From positions 1 through 64,000 of the forward strand of contig JAEWMX010000013.1 in NCBI GenBank assembly GCA_023393065.1: 64,000 nucleotides of DNA. The letters run 5' to 3'. Shown in pieces: positions 33,451-43,400 of this stretch. Source of the stretch: Bacillota bacterium. Its GTDB lineage: Bacteria; Bacillota_I; Bacilli_A; RFN20; CAG-826. The notes below the pieces were generated by a model that saw only the letters and a program-made list of their open reading frames with translations, was not told where the DNA came from and did no database searches. The position numbers and the translations under genes were made by a program. Numbering within the stretch: position 1 is the stretch's first letter; the number at the start of each line of letters is the position of its first letter.

Positions 33451-35352
33451 CTATAATTTATCTCTTGTTAATGGTTTTCCAGTCCTCTTAATTAAAAACT
33501 CATTTACCTTTTCTGCTGGGTGCTCCCTAAAGAATGTTAAAACTGAGCTCAATGAATCATCAAGTTCGTTCCCCGGTACTAGAGTAATTCCAGCTGAAGC
33601 CAAAAGTATCCATGCGATTTTAGGTGGAACATTTAGTCCTCTAATAATTGCAACAACAGTCCTTTTGTCTTTTTCTTTATCGTAATCGGATCTGTACCGA
33701 CTTATTGTTTTTATACTTACATCGGCATCTTCAGATAAACTCTGTTCATCGATATCGAGAAACTCCATCAAGATAGTAAGAGCTTCACCAAATTGAACAC
33801 CGGAAATTTTTGAAATAACACTATTAACATTTTTTTCGTGCAACTTATGCTTCTTTTGTCCTTCTTCTGTCATTATCAAGGCAGTGTTTTTTTGAAGAGT
33901 CAAATCATACTCTACTAATTTTGATCTATCTCTGCATAGATAGCACATCATGTCTAAATCAAGAGGAAGGGAATCGTTCTTATATCTGACGGCAAATTTT
34001 ACTGCACATTCATCAATATGCAATCTAGCATAGTCGGTAAGTAGTAAAACACCTTTATTGTTTTTAAACACATATCTCGCATCATTTAAAATCAAGTGAT
34101 TTTCTACGAAAAGAAAACCGCATGTGTTTAAATACGAGATCAACTCTTGTTTGAGAAGCAATTCTAGAGATAGGTCGTTAACACTAATCGTGAAGGTCTC
34201 ATTAGCCTTTAAAGAATCTTTATTGAATGCGTATGGTCTGATATATGAACCGTCAACCCAGTTAAGTACTCCAATTGCTTCAATAATGCCGATATCAATT
34301 AATCTTTTCCTTGCTGCATAGCGAGTAACTTTAAAGATACTTGATAATTCATCAATAACATATGGTAGTAGGTCAATCACGTTTCCGCCAAACAGACGAC
34401 CATAATCTTCAATCAGTTGAAATGCCATTTTTTGGAACATTTCTACAGGCATTAAAATATAGGGGGCCAATGCATTGGCTTGCATTTCAATTCTCGCTAG
34501 AGTGCTTGTTGTATTGGCGTCTATCCCGCCATGTGTTTTACAACGTATATTCTTTAGACTGCCATCTAAAATTTGAGAAAAAAGAAAGGCCTTATAGTGA
34601 AAATAAGAATGGACACATTCATGTACCACTGTCATATTTCTAGATCCAAAAGAATATAGAAAATTTACCTGGTCATCAATTAAAATCGTATTTGCATTTA
34701 CTTTTATTGAGCGCTTATTGTTGTCTGAATCGAAAATATCCGTATCGGAATCCGCAAAAAAGAATTGGCCAAATATTGAAGAGTCGTCAGTGATTTCAAC
34801 TGGTACGATGGTAAGTCCCATTCTATTAGCCAATAAATCTACGTCAATTGGCATCGGAGTAGCAAGGGCTTCGGGATAAAACTTTTCAAGGATATCATTT
34901 GCATAAGAATCAAAATTACTCTTGTCCATAAACGGAATAAAGTCACCTGTTAATGGACTATCGAGTTTTGTTTTATTACCATCATATTCGGCTATTGAGT
35001 TAATTACGAAATCTTTGAACTTATTCTTAAGGTCGCTCGTGCAAGAAACTTTAAACCAAACTCTGGCTGAACAGTCTTCGTGATCGTGTCTTTTTCCACA
35101 CACCCCAACGCAATCTAAATCAACCTCAAGAAGAACATCAAAATCAATTACTGAAGGTCCCACTCCATTAATTCGGACAGATTTAAAATTAAGGTAGGCT
35201 TCATTCACCTCATTAACGAAATGGAATCCGAAGTCATTGATGTGCTCCAGGACCATTTTTCGATTTGAATTACAGTGTTTTAATATCTTATCATGGATAT
35301 ATAGGCCTATGTCGCTGTTTTCTATATATTCGAGAAAGGTGTTCTTCGTCAT
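33451..35352 (-). CDS. ImmA/IrrE-type metallopeptidase with C-terminal HTH
   Basis: 633 residues from ATG 35352, which overlaps the stop of the upstream gene (ATGA). A Cys/His-rich N-terminal part (CGKRHDHEDC, about 84-94) precedes the zinc peptidase core: VVHECVHSYFH (HECVH about 244-248) and the third ligand in ARIEMQANALAPYILMP (about 289). Near the end is an XRE-like HTH (SLSEDADVSIKTISRYR). ImmA/IrrE proteins cleave regulators in prophages and defence systems. Much longer than ImmA (about 160). Third gene of the TcmP operon. Confidence 0.85.
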   Translation of the reverse strand: MTKNTFLEYIENSDIGLYIHDKILKHCNSNRKMVLEHINDFGFHFVNEVNEAYLNFKSVRINGVGPSVIDFDVLLEVDLDCVGVCGKRHDHEDCSARVWFKVSCTSDLKNKFKDFVINSIAEYDGNKTKLDSPLTGDFIPFMDKSNFDSYANDILEKFYPEALATPMPIDVDLLANRMGLTIVPVEITDDSSIFGQFFFADSDTDIFDSDNNKRSIKVNANTILIDDQVNFLYSFGSRNMTVVHECVHSYFHYKAFLFSQILDGSLKNIRCKTHGGIDANTTSTLARIEMQANALAPYILMPVEMFQKMAFQLIEDYGRLFGGNVIDLLPYVIDELSSIFKVTRYAARKRLIDIGIIEAIGVLNWVDGSYIRPYAFNKDSLKANETFTISVNDLSLELLLKQELISYLNTCGFLFVENHLILNDARYVFKNNKGVLLLTDYARLHIDECAVKFAVRYKNDSLPLDLDMMCYLCRDRSKLVEYDLTLQKNTALIMTEEGQKKHKLHEKNVNSVISKISGVQFGEALTILMEFLDIDEQSLSEDADVSIKTISRYRSDYDKEKDKRTVVAIIRGLNVPPKIAWILLASAGITLVPGNELDDSLSSVLTFFREHPAEKVNEFLIKRTGKPLTRDKL

Positions 35353-36110
35353 TCTGAACTTGTGCCTTTCTTTATGTGAAATTTTATATTGTTCTTTTGG
35401 CAGAAATCTGAAACGAAGGAAGCGCACTCATTAAAGAATTCTTTATATCCTTTGTATTCGCTTACTTGTTTGTTATAGTGAAGCCTTCCAAAAACTATGT
35501 AATCAACAAAAGAAATGCTGTTTAAAATATCTTTTAAATCTTGATCGCAGATATTAGGGGTTGGATAAGGCTCGATGCTAACCCATGTGTAAAAACCGGC
35601 GTCGTGTAGTTTTTTGAGTGCTTTAATTCGTTCCTGGTATGAAGGAGTGAAAGGTTCATATTTCTTCCGAAAATTCTCATCAAGAGAAACTAGGGTAATT
35701 CCATACTCGTTTATTTTTTTGGTGTTAAGAAGTTCGTCTGGAAGAATACTTTTTGTGAGTATCACCACCTTAATATTTTCTTTGTTTAATCTATTGATTA
35801 TTTTTAGACTAAGGTCCCCAACCTCTGGGTAGTCGACCATAAAAGGATCTGTTGTAAATGAAAGTTGAACCGATTTGATTTGCTTTTTGTATCTAGGAAG
35901 TTCTTTTTCCAATAACTCCATAGCGTTCGATACAATCTTCGGTTCAATCCATTCTTTATAGGATTTAACATTACCGAACCTCCTCGCCATATTAAAAGCA
36001 TAGCAAGGGTATGTACATCCGTGCGCGCATCCTTTCACATGATTAATTGTAAAATCACCATATTCAACTTCTGTTCTATATAGAAGAGTTTTCTTTGTTG
36101 TTGAGTTCAT
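35349..36110 (-). CDS. radical-SAM-like protein with three-Cys motif (SPL-related)
   Basis: 253 residues from ATG 36110 (AAAGG ten bases before); a TTG at 36116 is possible. GCAHGCTYPCYA places cysteines at 28, 32 and 36 (Cx3Cx3C), one residue longer than the usual Cx3Cx2C iron-sulfur motif. The rest follows the radical-SAM/spore-photoproduct-lyase-like barrel (QLSFTTDPF, VVILTKS, VSIEPYP). Proteins of this kind occur with TcmP partners. It overlaps the metallopeptidase by 4 bases. Confidence 0.83.
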   Translation of the reverse strand: MNSTTKKTLLYRTEVEYGDFTINHVKGCAHGCTYPCYAFNMARRFGNVKSYKEWIEPKIVSNAMELLEKELPRYKKQIKSVQLSFTTDPFMVDYPEVGDLSLKIINRLNKENIKVVILTKSILPDELLNTKKINEYGITLVSLDENFRKKYEPFTPSYQERIKALKKLHDAGFYTWVSIEPYPTPNICDQDLKDILNSISFVDYIVFGRLHYNKQVSEYKGYKEFFNECASFVSDFCQKNNIKFHIKKGTSSE

Positions 36111-36112
36111 AA

Positions 36113-37309
36113 TCAATTATCCTTTTGTAGTACTATATACTTGTCCTCTGTATAATTTGCAGCTTTGACATAACCGACTTTTCTTATTTTTTTAGCATCA
36201 ATAAGCGGTCTGATAACGTTTCTAATAATGTGTCCTTTTTTCATAAAAGTGTTTTGTAAACAAATTACTTCAATATTTTCGAATGAAAGTTCTTTTCCAA
36301 TTTCGCTAAGAATAGCAGGCGACACCTTCTCAAGCTCTGCGACAAAGGCTTCTTCTTCTGGAGTGCGATTAAACAAATTCAGCTCATTTGCATCTGACTC
36401 TTTTTGAGAAACGCAATATTCGTTAGTTGGTCCTAAGGCTTTCCAGGTTGCTTCTTTAACCTTTCTTAAACCCTCAATGTTTGGAGTAAGATAGATCAAA
36501 TAATACAAGGTTACGTTCATCTCGTTTTTCATCTTAACATAATAGCGGAATTTCATGTGAGTTCCGTCTATTAGTTTGTTTGCTAAACAATCTCTTAGTT
36601 GCTCTGCTCTAACATAGGAATCATTTTCATCGAAACAACAAAAATTATGTATTAACTCTCCGATTTCTTCCCTATATTTTGTACATTTTGGATTATTAAC
36701 GTTCCTAGTATAATCGTTGCAAAAAAAGTTAATAATCAGCTCACAGTATATGGACTTAATGAAATCTTTAATTGCGACAGCCTGATTATATTTGATTAAA
36801 TTGTATGGATCGACATACAGTAGAACACTTTTATTAGTTCCATATACAAATTGAAAATGGTACTCACTCTTAATAGTGGTTATAAAATCACAGGCTTCTT
36901 TGCAGTAAACTTTTAGATGAACATTAGAAATGTTTTCTTCTTTGAATTTATCTATGTATATATTAAAAATTTCCTGCATGGTGGATACTTTTTGTGCATC
37001 GTAATCGTTTGAAATTAAGAAAAAATTTATATCAGGATGATAAAGAGAAAATTTAACAAATGTGTTTAAAACCTCAATGCTGGTTGAGAGATCACCGCTT
37101 TCATAAATTCCCGCATTGCTCATTGCATCAATAAAAAATATATATTTAGAAACGTGACTCACAACATAAAGCCAATGCTCCACATATTTTCTTATATACT
37201 CAATTTTTTTAACAGTATGGGTTTTGATGAATTCGCCGTACGAAAACTCAGCCTTCCTGTTTTCAAGAAGTTCTTTGATTTCGTTAAAAGAATAACCTTC
37301 AAATCCCAT
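36113..37309 (-). CDS. tcmP: three-Cys-motif partner protein, TcmP-like
   Basis: 398 residues. EFIKTHTVKKIEYIRKYVEHW (written here only as its key pattern: charged, His at about 31, Trp at about 46), then FIDAMSNAG (Asp 61), and later LLYVDPYN (Asp 167, Pro 168). These match the TcmP family, whose usual DxFAGxG and DPFG motifs resemble methyltransferase motifs I and IV. The next gene starts two bases before its stop ends. Markedly AT-rich, as is the whole operon. The family is known as the partner of three-Cys radical-SAM-like proteins; the activity is not established. Confidence 0.8.
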   Translation of the reverse strand: MGFEGYSFNEIKELLENRKAEFSYGEFIKTHTVKKIEYIRKYVEHWLYVVSHVSKYIFFIDAMSNAGIYESGDLSTSIEVLNTFVKFSLYHPDINFFLISNDYDAQKVSTMQEIFNIYIDKFKEENISNVHLKVYCKEACDFITTIKSEYHFQFVYGTNKSVLLYVDPYNLIKYNQAVAIKDFIKSIYCELIINFFCNDYTRNVNNPKCTKYREEIGELIHNFCCFDENDSYVRAEQLRDCLANKLIDGTHMKFRYYVKMKNEMNVTLYYLIYLTPNIEGLRKVKEATWKALGPTNEYCVSQKESDANELNLFNRTPEEEAFVAELEKVSPAILSEIGKELSFENIEVICLQNTFMKKGHIIRNVIRPLIDAKKIRKVGYVKAANYTEDKYIVLQKDN

Positions 37310-37378
37310 AAATTACCTACACGATTACCCGCAAATAGCAGTAAATAGGCTTTAGTCTTTTATATTGTTAAGACCAAA

Positions 37379-40300
37379 TTATTCACCTATTCCAAAGAAT
37401 CTCTCAAAGAATGTAATAATCTTGATCATGACTCTTTGTTTTTTTTCTGCTCTATTGCTACCACCAAATCTTGAGATGGGTGGCATAATCTTATCGAGGT
37501 CGGTTCCGTTAGTTTTAACATAGCCATCTTTAAGGCAATTTGAAATGAATTCTCTTGTTGCGGAATCTTTGAGGCCTTCGCCTTCAACAAGTTCTTTAAT
37601 CTCTTTTTCTTTTTCTTCAGCGATATACGCATGCCAATTCGCCATGACATCATCAACTTCATTAATTCCAGACAAGAAGTTTTGAATAAGCTCGCGTTTG
37701 CTTCTTAATTCAGGAGATGCATCCATTGCCTTTTGAATCGCGACGATAATCTCACGATCCTTACGGTGGGTATCATGGTATTTTTTAACAAGCATTAAGA
37801 TGTAATCGATATTTACTTCGATTTGCTTAATGAGTTCGATCTCAAAAACGATGTCGTCATTGATGTTTCTAAGCTCTCCCTGAGCAGAGGATGGTCTTAA
37901 ATCAAGATATCTAGAAACGTAATCTTGTAAATCAATGTCGGAGATAAGCTCTTTTCCAACAAAGTCATCGAAGGATGCTAGTAGGTTCTTTAATCTTAAG
38001 ATGACACCGAAGAGTTTCAGGAAGTTCCTTTGATTTTCTTCGCCTTCAATTCGTGGATCAGAGAGGGGATATTTTTCTAATAGTTCTTCGACGAGCTCCC
38101 CATAACCTTTATGGTACTTACCTTCGTTATCGGTGTACCCGTTGTAGTAATCATTAAAGCCTCTTAGTAAGACTATGCCTGTCGCATCTCTATCGCCAAA
38201 TAAGGATATCGATTCATCAACTTTCTTTTGAAGAGGTCTAAAACAGATAATATTTCCGAAAGTTTTGATTGAGTTAAGGATCCGGTTTGTTCTTGAGAAA
38301 GCCTGCATTAAACCATGCATCTTAAGGTTCTTATCAACCCAAAGAGTATTTAAAGTCGTGGCATCAAAGCCAGTAAGGAACATGTTCACGACGATAAGCA
38401 AATCAATCTCTTTATTCTTCATTCTTAAAGAGAGGTCGCGATAATAGTTCTGGAATCCTTCCCCTTCAGTTGAAAAGTTTGTACGGAACATTTCGTTGTA
38501 ATCTTTGATTGAAGCTTCAAGAAAATCACGTGAGGACTGATCGAGTCTAGAAGTATCTTCTGGGTTTTCTTCATCGATAATGCCATCGATCTCGTCTTCG
38601 TTCGCCCCATACGAATAAATGATGGCAACCTTGAGTTTCTTGGCATCTGGAAGTTCTTTGATCTGTTTCTTGAATTCAGCATAGTAGAGTTTAGCAGAGG
38701 ATATGGAAGCTGTCGCAAAAATAGAGTTAAACCCACTGAGGCGAATCTTTTCTCTTACTTCTTCTTTGCCTTTAAGCACGTCATGGACATTCGATATCAC
38801 ACTTTGGCTATAAGTCTTCTCATTACGATATGTCTTTTGATTATAGTGATCAAGAATGTATTGAGTGACTAAGGAGATTCTTTGAGGAGCATTAAACGCT
38901 GCTTCTCGGTCAATATCTTTAACCTTTTCATCTTCGATTGCGTCATCTTGATCCATCGTCTTAATGTAATCGACTCTGAAAGGGAGAACGTTTCGATCGT
39001 TAATGGCGTCAATAACTGTATAAACATGCAGTTGATCACCAAAAGCCTGTGAAGTTGTCTTTAAATGAGGATTCCCACCCGTGGAGGAATTAACACTAAA
39101 GATTGGAGTCCCAGTGAATCCGAAAATATAGTATTTATTAAAGTTTTTGATAATGGCAGTGTGCATGTCGCCAAATTGGCTACGATGGCATTCATCAAAG
39201 ATGAGCACTATTTTTTTATCAAAGACTGGATGTATCTTATTTTGCTCGATGAAGATAGAGAGCTTTTGAATGGTAGTAATAATGATTGTGCTATTTGGAT
39301 CTTCAAGTTGCCTCTTTAAAACCGCTGTGGAGGTATTAGAGTTTGCTGCACCTTTTTCAAAACGATCATATTCGCGCATGGTTTGATAGTCGAGGTCTTT
39401 TCTATCAACAACGAATAACACCTTATCAATATACGGAAGTTTTGAGGTGAGTCGAGCAGCTTTAAAGGAGGTGAGGGTTTTGCCACTACCCGTTGTATGC
39501 CAGACGTATCCGCCAGCTTTAATGGAGCCAAACCATTTATAGTTCGTTGCCACTTCAATTCGGTTAAGCATTCTTTCCGTTGCAGCGATTTGATAGGGCC
39601 GCATCACGAGCAGTTTTTCTTCGGCAGTGTAGACACAGTATTTAGTAAGAATGTTTAATAAAGTGTGCTTCGAAAAGAATGTCCTAGTGAAGTCAATTAA
39701 ATCCGGAATGGTCTTGTTCTTCGCATCTGCCCAGAAAGAAGTGAATTCAAAGGTATTGCTCGTTTTATCTGTCTTTTGCGTTTTATTAATATCTTTAACG
39801 TGGGAGAAACGAGTGGTATTCGAATAATACTTCGTATGAGTTCCGTTAGAGATAACAAAAATTTGGACGAATTCGAATAAACCACTGCCAGCCCAAAAGC
39901 TGTCTCTCTGATATCTGTTTATTTGATTGAAGGCTTCTTTAATAGCTACACCGCGTCTTTTAAGCTCGACATGAACTAGCGGTAGACCATTAACCAAAAT
40001 GGTGACGTCATAGCGGTTCTTATAGGTTCCGTCGCTCACTTCATATTGGTTAATGACTTGGAGTTTATTGTTATGGATGTTGACCTTATCGATCAACTTA
40101 ATGTTCTTTGTTTCACCATTATCTCTCTTTAGCGGGAAGATGTGGTTTTCTTGAATGATCTCTGTCTTTTCTTTGATTCCGGCGTTAGGTTTACAAAGAC
40201 AGTTATTAAAGATTTGCTTCCATTCGTTATCGGATAATTGATAGTCATTGAGAAGTGATAATTGTTTTCTTAGGTTATCAATCAAATTCTTTTCTTCGCG

Positions 40301-40459
40301 AATCAAAATGAACTCGTAAGATTGTTCTCCGAGCATGCGAATAAACTCTTTTTCAAGAGCAGCTTCGCTTTGATAAGCATCAGAACGAGAAGTGATCGGC
40401 TTATATTCCGTCACTACTGTTTCTTCATTTGATTGAGAAATAACCGTATATTGAGCCAT
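37379..40459 (-). CDS. hsdR: type I restriction endonuclease subunit R
   Basis: 1026 residues. The endonuclease domain has DVTILVNGLP and VHVELKRRG (about 155-167). The translocase motor has TGSGKT (about 328) and DECHRSQFG (about 423) and a C-terminal helical region. It translocates DNA and cuts far from the site when the target is unmethylated. Last of hsdM-hsdS-hsdR. The stop of hsdS and this start share a base. Confidence 0.95.
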   Translation of the reverse strand: MAQYTVISQSNEETVVTEYKPITSRSDAYQSEAALEKEFIRMLGEQSYEFILIREEKNLIDNLRKQLSLLNDYQLSDNEWKQIFNNCLCKPNAGIKEKTEIIQENHIFPLKRDNGETKNIKLIDKVNIHNNKLQVINQYEVSDGTYKNRYDVTILVNGLPLVHVELKRRGVAIKEAFNQINRYQRDSFWAGSGLFEFVQIFVISNGTHTKYYSNTTRFSHVKDINKTQKTDKTSNTFEFTSFWADAKNKTIPDLIDFTRTFFSKHTLLNILTKYCVYTAEEKLLVMRPYQIAATERMLNRIEVATNYKWFGSIKAGGYVWHTTGSGKTLTSFKAARLTSKLPYIDKVLFVVDRKDLDYQTMREYDRFEKGAANSNTSTAVLKRQLEDPNSTIIITTIQKLSIFIEQNKIHPVFDKKIVLIFDECHRSQFGDMHTAIIKNFNKYYIFGFTGTPIFSVNSSTGGNPHLKTTSQAFGDQLHVYTVIDAINDRNVLPFRVDYIKTMDQDDAIEDEKVKDIDREAAFNAPQRISLVTQYILDHYNQKTYRNEKTYSQSVISNVHDVLKGKEEVREKIRLSGFNSIFATASISSAKLYYAEFKKQIKELPDAKKLKVAIIYSYGANEDEIDGIIDEENPEDTSRLDQSSRDFLEASIKDYNEMFRTNFSTEGEGFQNYYRDLSLRMKNKEIDLLIVVNMFLTGFDATTLNTLWVDKNLKMHGLMQAFSRTNRILNSIKTFGNIICFRPLQKKVDESISLFGDRDATGIVLLRGFNDYYNGYTDNEGKYHKGYGELVEELLEKYPLSDPRIEGEENQRNFLKLFGVILRLKNLLASFDDFVGKELISDIDLQDYVSRYLDLRPSSAQGELRNINDDIVFEIELIKQIEVNIDYILMLVKKYHDTHRKDREIIVAIQKAMDASPELRSKRELIQNFLSGINEVDDVMANWHAYIAEEKEKEIKELVEGEGLKDSATREFISNCLKDGYVKTNGTDLDKIMPPISRFGGSNRAEKKQRVMIKIITFFERFFGIGE

Positions 40460-41670
40460 TATCCCTGTAACTCCTTGAATGTCAATAGTTTATCGCGATA
40501 GTATTCGTACTGTTTTTGACGGGCGGCGATTTCAGCGGGAAGGCCTATTGAGAAATCGTTACAATATGCGGCAAATTTATCAAGAATATCCACTATGGTT
40601 TGTTGTTCTTTGAGAGATGGCAAGGGTATGACTATATTGGATATAGCCGGAACGCTAGAATGGACAACTTTGCTTTTCACTTTTCCTTTTCCTTTTTGAT
40701 TAACTGCGTCTTTTGTTGACAATGCATAGGATAAATATTTTGCATTTTGGTTATGCCGTAAAACAACAATATCACCCCCAACATAACCATCTTCATCTCC
40801 GACATAGGCGGTTGTCTTTGCAATATCCTCAATATTTTCTCCGGTAATAGCAAATAATACGTCGTTCTTCTTTAGTGTCTTAGGATTTGCTATTAAGTCT
40901 TTTTTGGTGTGGGAAATACATTGTGAAAAATGGACACCGTATGAAGTGTAAATTTCACCATAACGAATACAAGGAACACCTTCGGCAGTTACCTCGTCTC
41001 GCTTAATCCCGTTACCTCTAAACATGGTTGTTGCTATTTGAGATAATTTGACCCTAGGATAAGAAGCGTTCGATATAAGCTCGTCCCTATAATACTCATA
41101 CTGCTTCTTCCTGGCTGTAAGCTCTGCTGTAAGCTCTGCTGTAAGCTCTGTGAAATTGTCCAGAATTCGTACAATTTCATATTGAACCTCGATAGGTGGG
41201 ATGGGGATAATTAATCCTTTAATATCATCATTGCTTAAGTTTTTTACAGATCCGCCGTTTAGTCCAGTGATTAATGTTTCTATGGAATTGCATAAAACGT
41301 AATATAAATATTTATTCAAAATTGAATTCATAGGGGTGAACATTCCAACGCGTTGATTTAAATAACAAATATTTTTTGAGTTATTTATTCCTACTTTAAT
41401 TGTCCCACTCATACCAATAACAATCTTTTGAGGGTATATGATATATTTGTCTAAATTTTCAATATAATAACCTGGATTAAAATATTCCATATTTTCAAAT
41501 GATATTTCGTTTCCTTGAATGTTGGTTGTTCTACAAATTGGAAGACCTTCCGTCAGGAATAAAGATGATTTAAATGCAAATCCTGTAATAAAATCTGATA
41601 CTTCTCCTAACTTTCTATATTCCACCCCGTTAGGGCATAACTCTTGAATGAGTTCTTCTAACTTACTCAT
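40459..41670 (-). CDS. hsdS: type I restriction specificity subunit S
   Basis: 403 residues with two target-recognition domains, each followed by a conserved helix (KKQYEYYRDEL about 188 and RQKQYEYYRDKL near the end). Between them (residues 174-186) lies a TELTAELTAELTA spacer of three four-residue units, as in EcoR124-type enzymes. The subunit recognises the DNA sequence for HsdM/HsdR. The first recognition domain is AT-rich compared with the rest, suggesting domain exchange. Confidence 0.94.
   Translation of the reverse strand: MSKLEELIQELCPNGVEYRKLGEVSDFITGFAFKSSLFLTEGLPICRTTNIQGNEISFENMEYFNPGYYIENLDKYIIYPQKIVIGMSGTIKVGINNSKNICYLNQRVGMFTPMNSILNKYLYYVLCNSIETLITGLNGGSVKNLSNDDIKGLIIPIPPIEVQYEIVRILDNFTELTAELTAELTARKKQYEYYRDELISNASYPRVKLSQIATTMFRGNGIKRDEVTAEGVPCIRYGEIYTSYGVHFSQCISHTKKDLIANPKTLKKNDVLFAITGENIEDIAKTTAYVGDEDGYVGGDIVVLRHNQNAKYLSYALSTKDAVNQKGKGKVKSKVVHSSVPAISNIVIPLPSLKEQQTIVDILDKFAAYCNDFSIGLPAEIAARQKQYEYYRDKLLTFKELQG
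41114..41149 (-). repeat. three perfect 12-base repeats in hsdS
   Basis: GCTGTAAGCTCT occurs three times without gaps on the plus strand. On the coding strand each unit gives Glu-Leu-Thr-Ala, so gain or loss of a unit keeps the frame but changes the helix spacer length. In EcoR124 such changes alter the spacer of the recognised sequence. Confidence 0.85.
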
Positions 41671-41672
41671 GA

Positions 41673-43226
41673 TTAACCTTCGATTTCCGTAACTATCTTA
41701 GAAATCTCTTCACGGAGCATATTTTCTTTTTTAACTATCTCCTCAATTTCAGCATTAAGCTTAATAATGTTGATTTTTTCTCTAGTGTCTTCTTGTTCTA
41801 CATATGTCGAAACAGAAAGGTTATATTCACTTTCTTTAACTTCCTCAAATGATGAAACTTTAACCATATGATTCTTATCTTTTCTATCAGTATAAAACTT
41901 AACAATATTAGCAATGTTTTCGTCAGTCAGCTTATTGTTATTGGTTACTTTCACACATTCTCTAGATGCATCAATGAATATGACGTTCGTATCTAACTTA
42001 TTCTTCTTTAAAACCATGATACTTGTCGCAATTGAGGTGCCAAAGAATAAATTGTTCGGAAGTTGAATAATACAATCAACAAAGTTATTGTCTACTAAGT
42101 ACTTTCTAATTTTTTGTTCTGCTCCACCTCGATACATAATCCCCGGGAAACAGACAATTGCAGCAGCCCCGTTCGTTTTTAGCCATGATAAAGTATGCAT
42201 GATAAAGGCCATGTCTGCTTTTCCTTTAGGAGCAAGGACACCAGCAGGAGCAAATCGCGGATCGTTAATTAATAGAGAATTTGAATCACCCGCCCACTTA
42301 ATTGAGTAAGGTGGATTTGAGACAATGACTTCAAAGGGTTCATCATTCCAATGTTCGGGTGAGATAAGAGTGTCTTCACAGGCAATGTTAAAATTATCAA
42401 AACCTACGCCATGTAGGAACATGTTAATTCTGCACAGATTATAGTTTGTGATATTAATTTCTTGGCCGAAGTAGCCTCTTCTTACTTTTCCTTCACCAAG
42501 TACTTTATGAGCCTTTAATAGTAATGAACCTGAGCCACATGCAGGATCGTAGACCCCATCAACTTCAGTCTTTCCAACTGTTGCGAGCCTCATAAGTAGT
42601 TCTGAAACTTCTTGAGGAGTGAAAAATTCTCCGCCACTTTTACCCGCATTTGATGCATACATCGACATCAAATACTCATAAGCATCACCAAAAGCATCAG
42701 TCTTATTGTTAGTAGTATAGGTGAGATTCATATCGCCGATGCCATTCAGAATTTTTACTAATTTTTCATTCCGTTTAGCTACAGTTGACCCGAGCTTATT
42801 TGAGTTCACATCGATATCATCGAATAAACCACTGAAGTCGCTTTCGCTACTTGTTCCGGTGGCTGATTCCTCAATGTGCTTAAATACCTTTTCTAATGTC
42901 TCATTAAGATTCTCGTCATTTGGCGCTTTCTTTCTAACGTTACTAAATAACTCGCTTGGGAGAATAAAAAAACCTACAGCATTCACCATTTCATCTCTAA
43001 TTGATTCAGCTTCTTTATCAGATAAATTGGCATACGAAAAATTCGAGTTTCCACTATCGTGTTCGTTCTTATTAATATACTTTTCTAGGTGTTCAGAGAT
43101 GTAGCGATAAAACATGATTCCTAAAATGTATTGTTTAAAATCCCAGCCATCAACACTTCCACGAAGATCGTCGGCAATGGCCCAAATAGCACGGTGTAAT
43201 TCTTCCCTCTCTTTATTAGCAGGCAT
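41673..43226 (-). CDS. hsdM: type I restriction modification subunit M
   Basis: 517 residues, N6-adenine methyltransferase with an N-terminal helical domain (about 1-150), SAM motif DPACGSG (about 230) and catalytic NPPY (about 305). It methylates the recognition site together with HsdS. First gene of the operon; a 2-base gap separates it from hsdS. Upstream there are 20-21-base repeats that look like operators. Confidence 0.95.
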   Translation of the reverse strand: MPANKEREELHRAIWAIADDLRGSVDGWDFKQYILGIMFYRYISEHLEKYINKNEHDSGNSNFSYANLSDKEAESIRDEMVNAVGFFILPSELFSNVRKKAPNDENLNETLEKVFKHIEESATGTSSESDFSGLFDDIDVNSNKLGSTVAKRNEKLVKILNGIGDMNLTYTTNNKTDAFGDAYEYLMSMYASNAGKSGGEFFTPQEVSELLMRLATVGKTEVDGVYDPACGSGSLLLKAHKVLGEGKVRRGYFGQEINITNYNLCRINMFLHGVGFDNFNIACEDTLISPEHWNDEPFEVIVSNPPYSIKWAGDSNSLLINDPRFAPAGVLAPKGKADMAFIMHTLSWLKTNGAAAIVCFPGIMYRGGAEQKIRKYLVDNNFVDCIIQLPNNLFFGTSIATSIMVLKKNKLDTNVIFIDASRECVKVTNNNKLTDENIANIVKFYTDRKDKNHMVKVSSFEEVKESEYNLSVSTYVEQEDTREKINIIKLNAEIEEIVKKENMLREEISKIVTEIEG

Positions 43227-43314
43227 AAAGAATCCTCCTTTTGATCAATATAATTTGTAAAAATTAACTTAAAAAGATTTTACCACAAAAATGACGATTT
43301 GTTTATTACTTTTT

Positions 43315-43400
43315 GGCACTATGCACGTCATCGTGCCATAATTTAATGTTGCCGTGCCACAATTGACATAGCCGTGCCACAATTGAATGAAGCGTGCCAC
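43315..43400. repeat. direct repeats upstream of hsdM
   Basis: CGTGCC occurs at 43332, 43353, 43373 and 43393, spaced 21, 20 and 20 bases; the middle two copies extend to GCCGTGCCACAATTGA. An inverted half-site TGGCAC lies at 43315-43320. The region is 90-175 bases before the hsdM start and contains no gene. Probably operators of the restriction operon, or attachment-flanking sequence. Confidence 0.6.

Noticed and set aside
43332..43398. CRISPR array upstream of hsdM
   Set aside because: The repeated core is only six to fourteen bases with about 20-base spacing and no true spacer length; no cas gene is nearby. Better read as operators.
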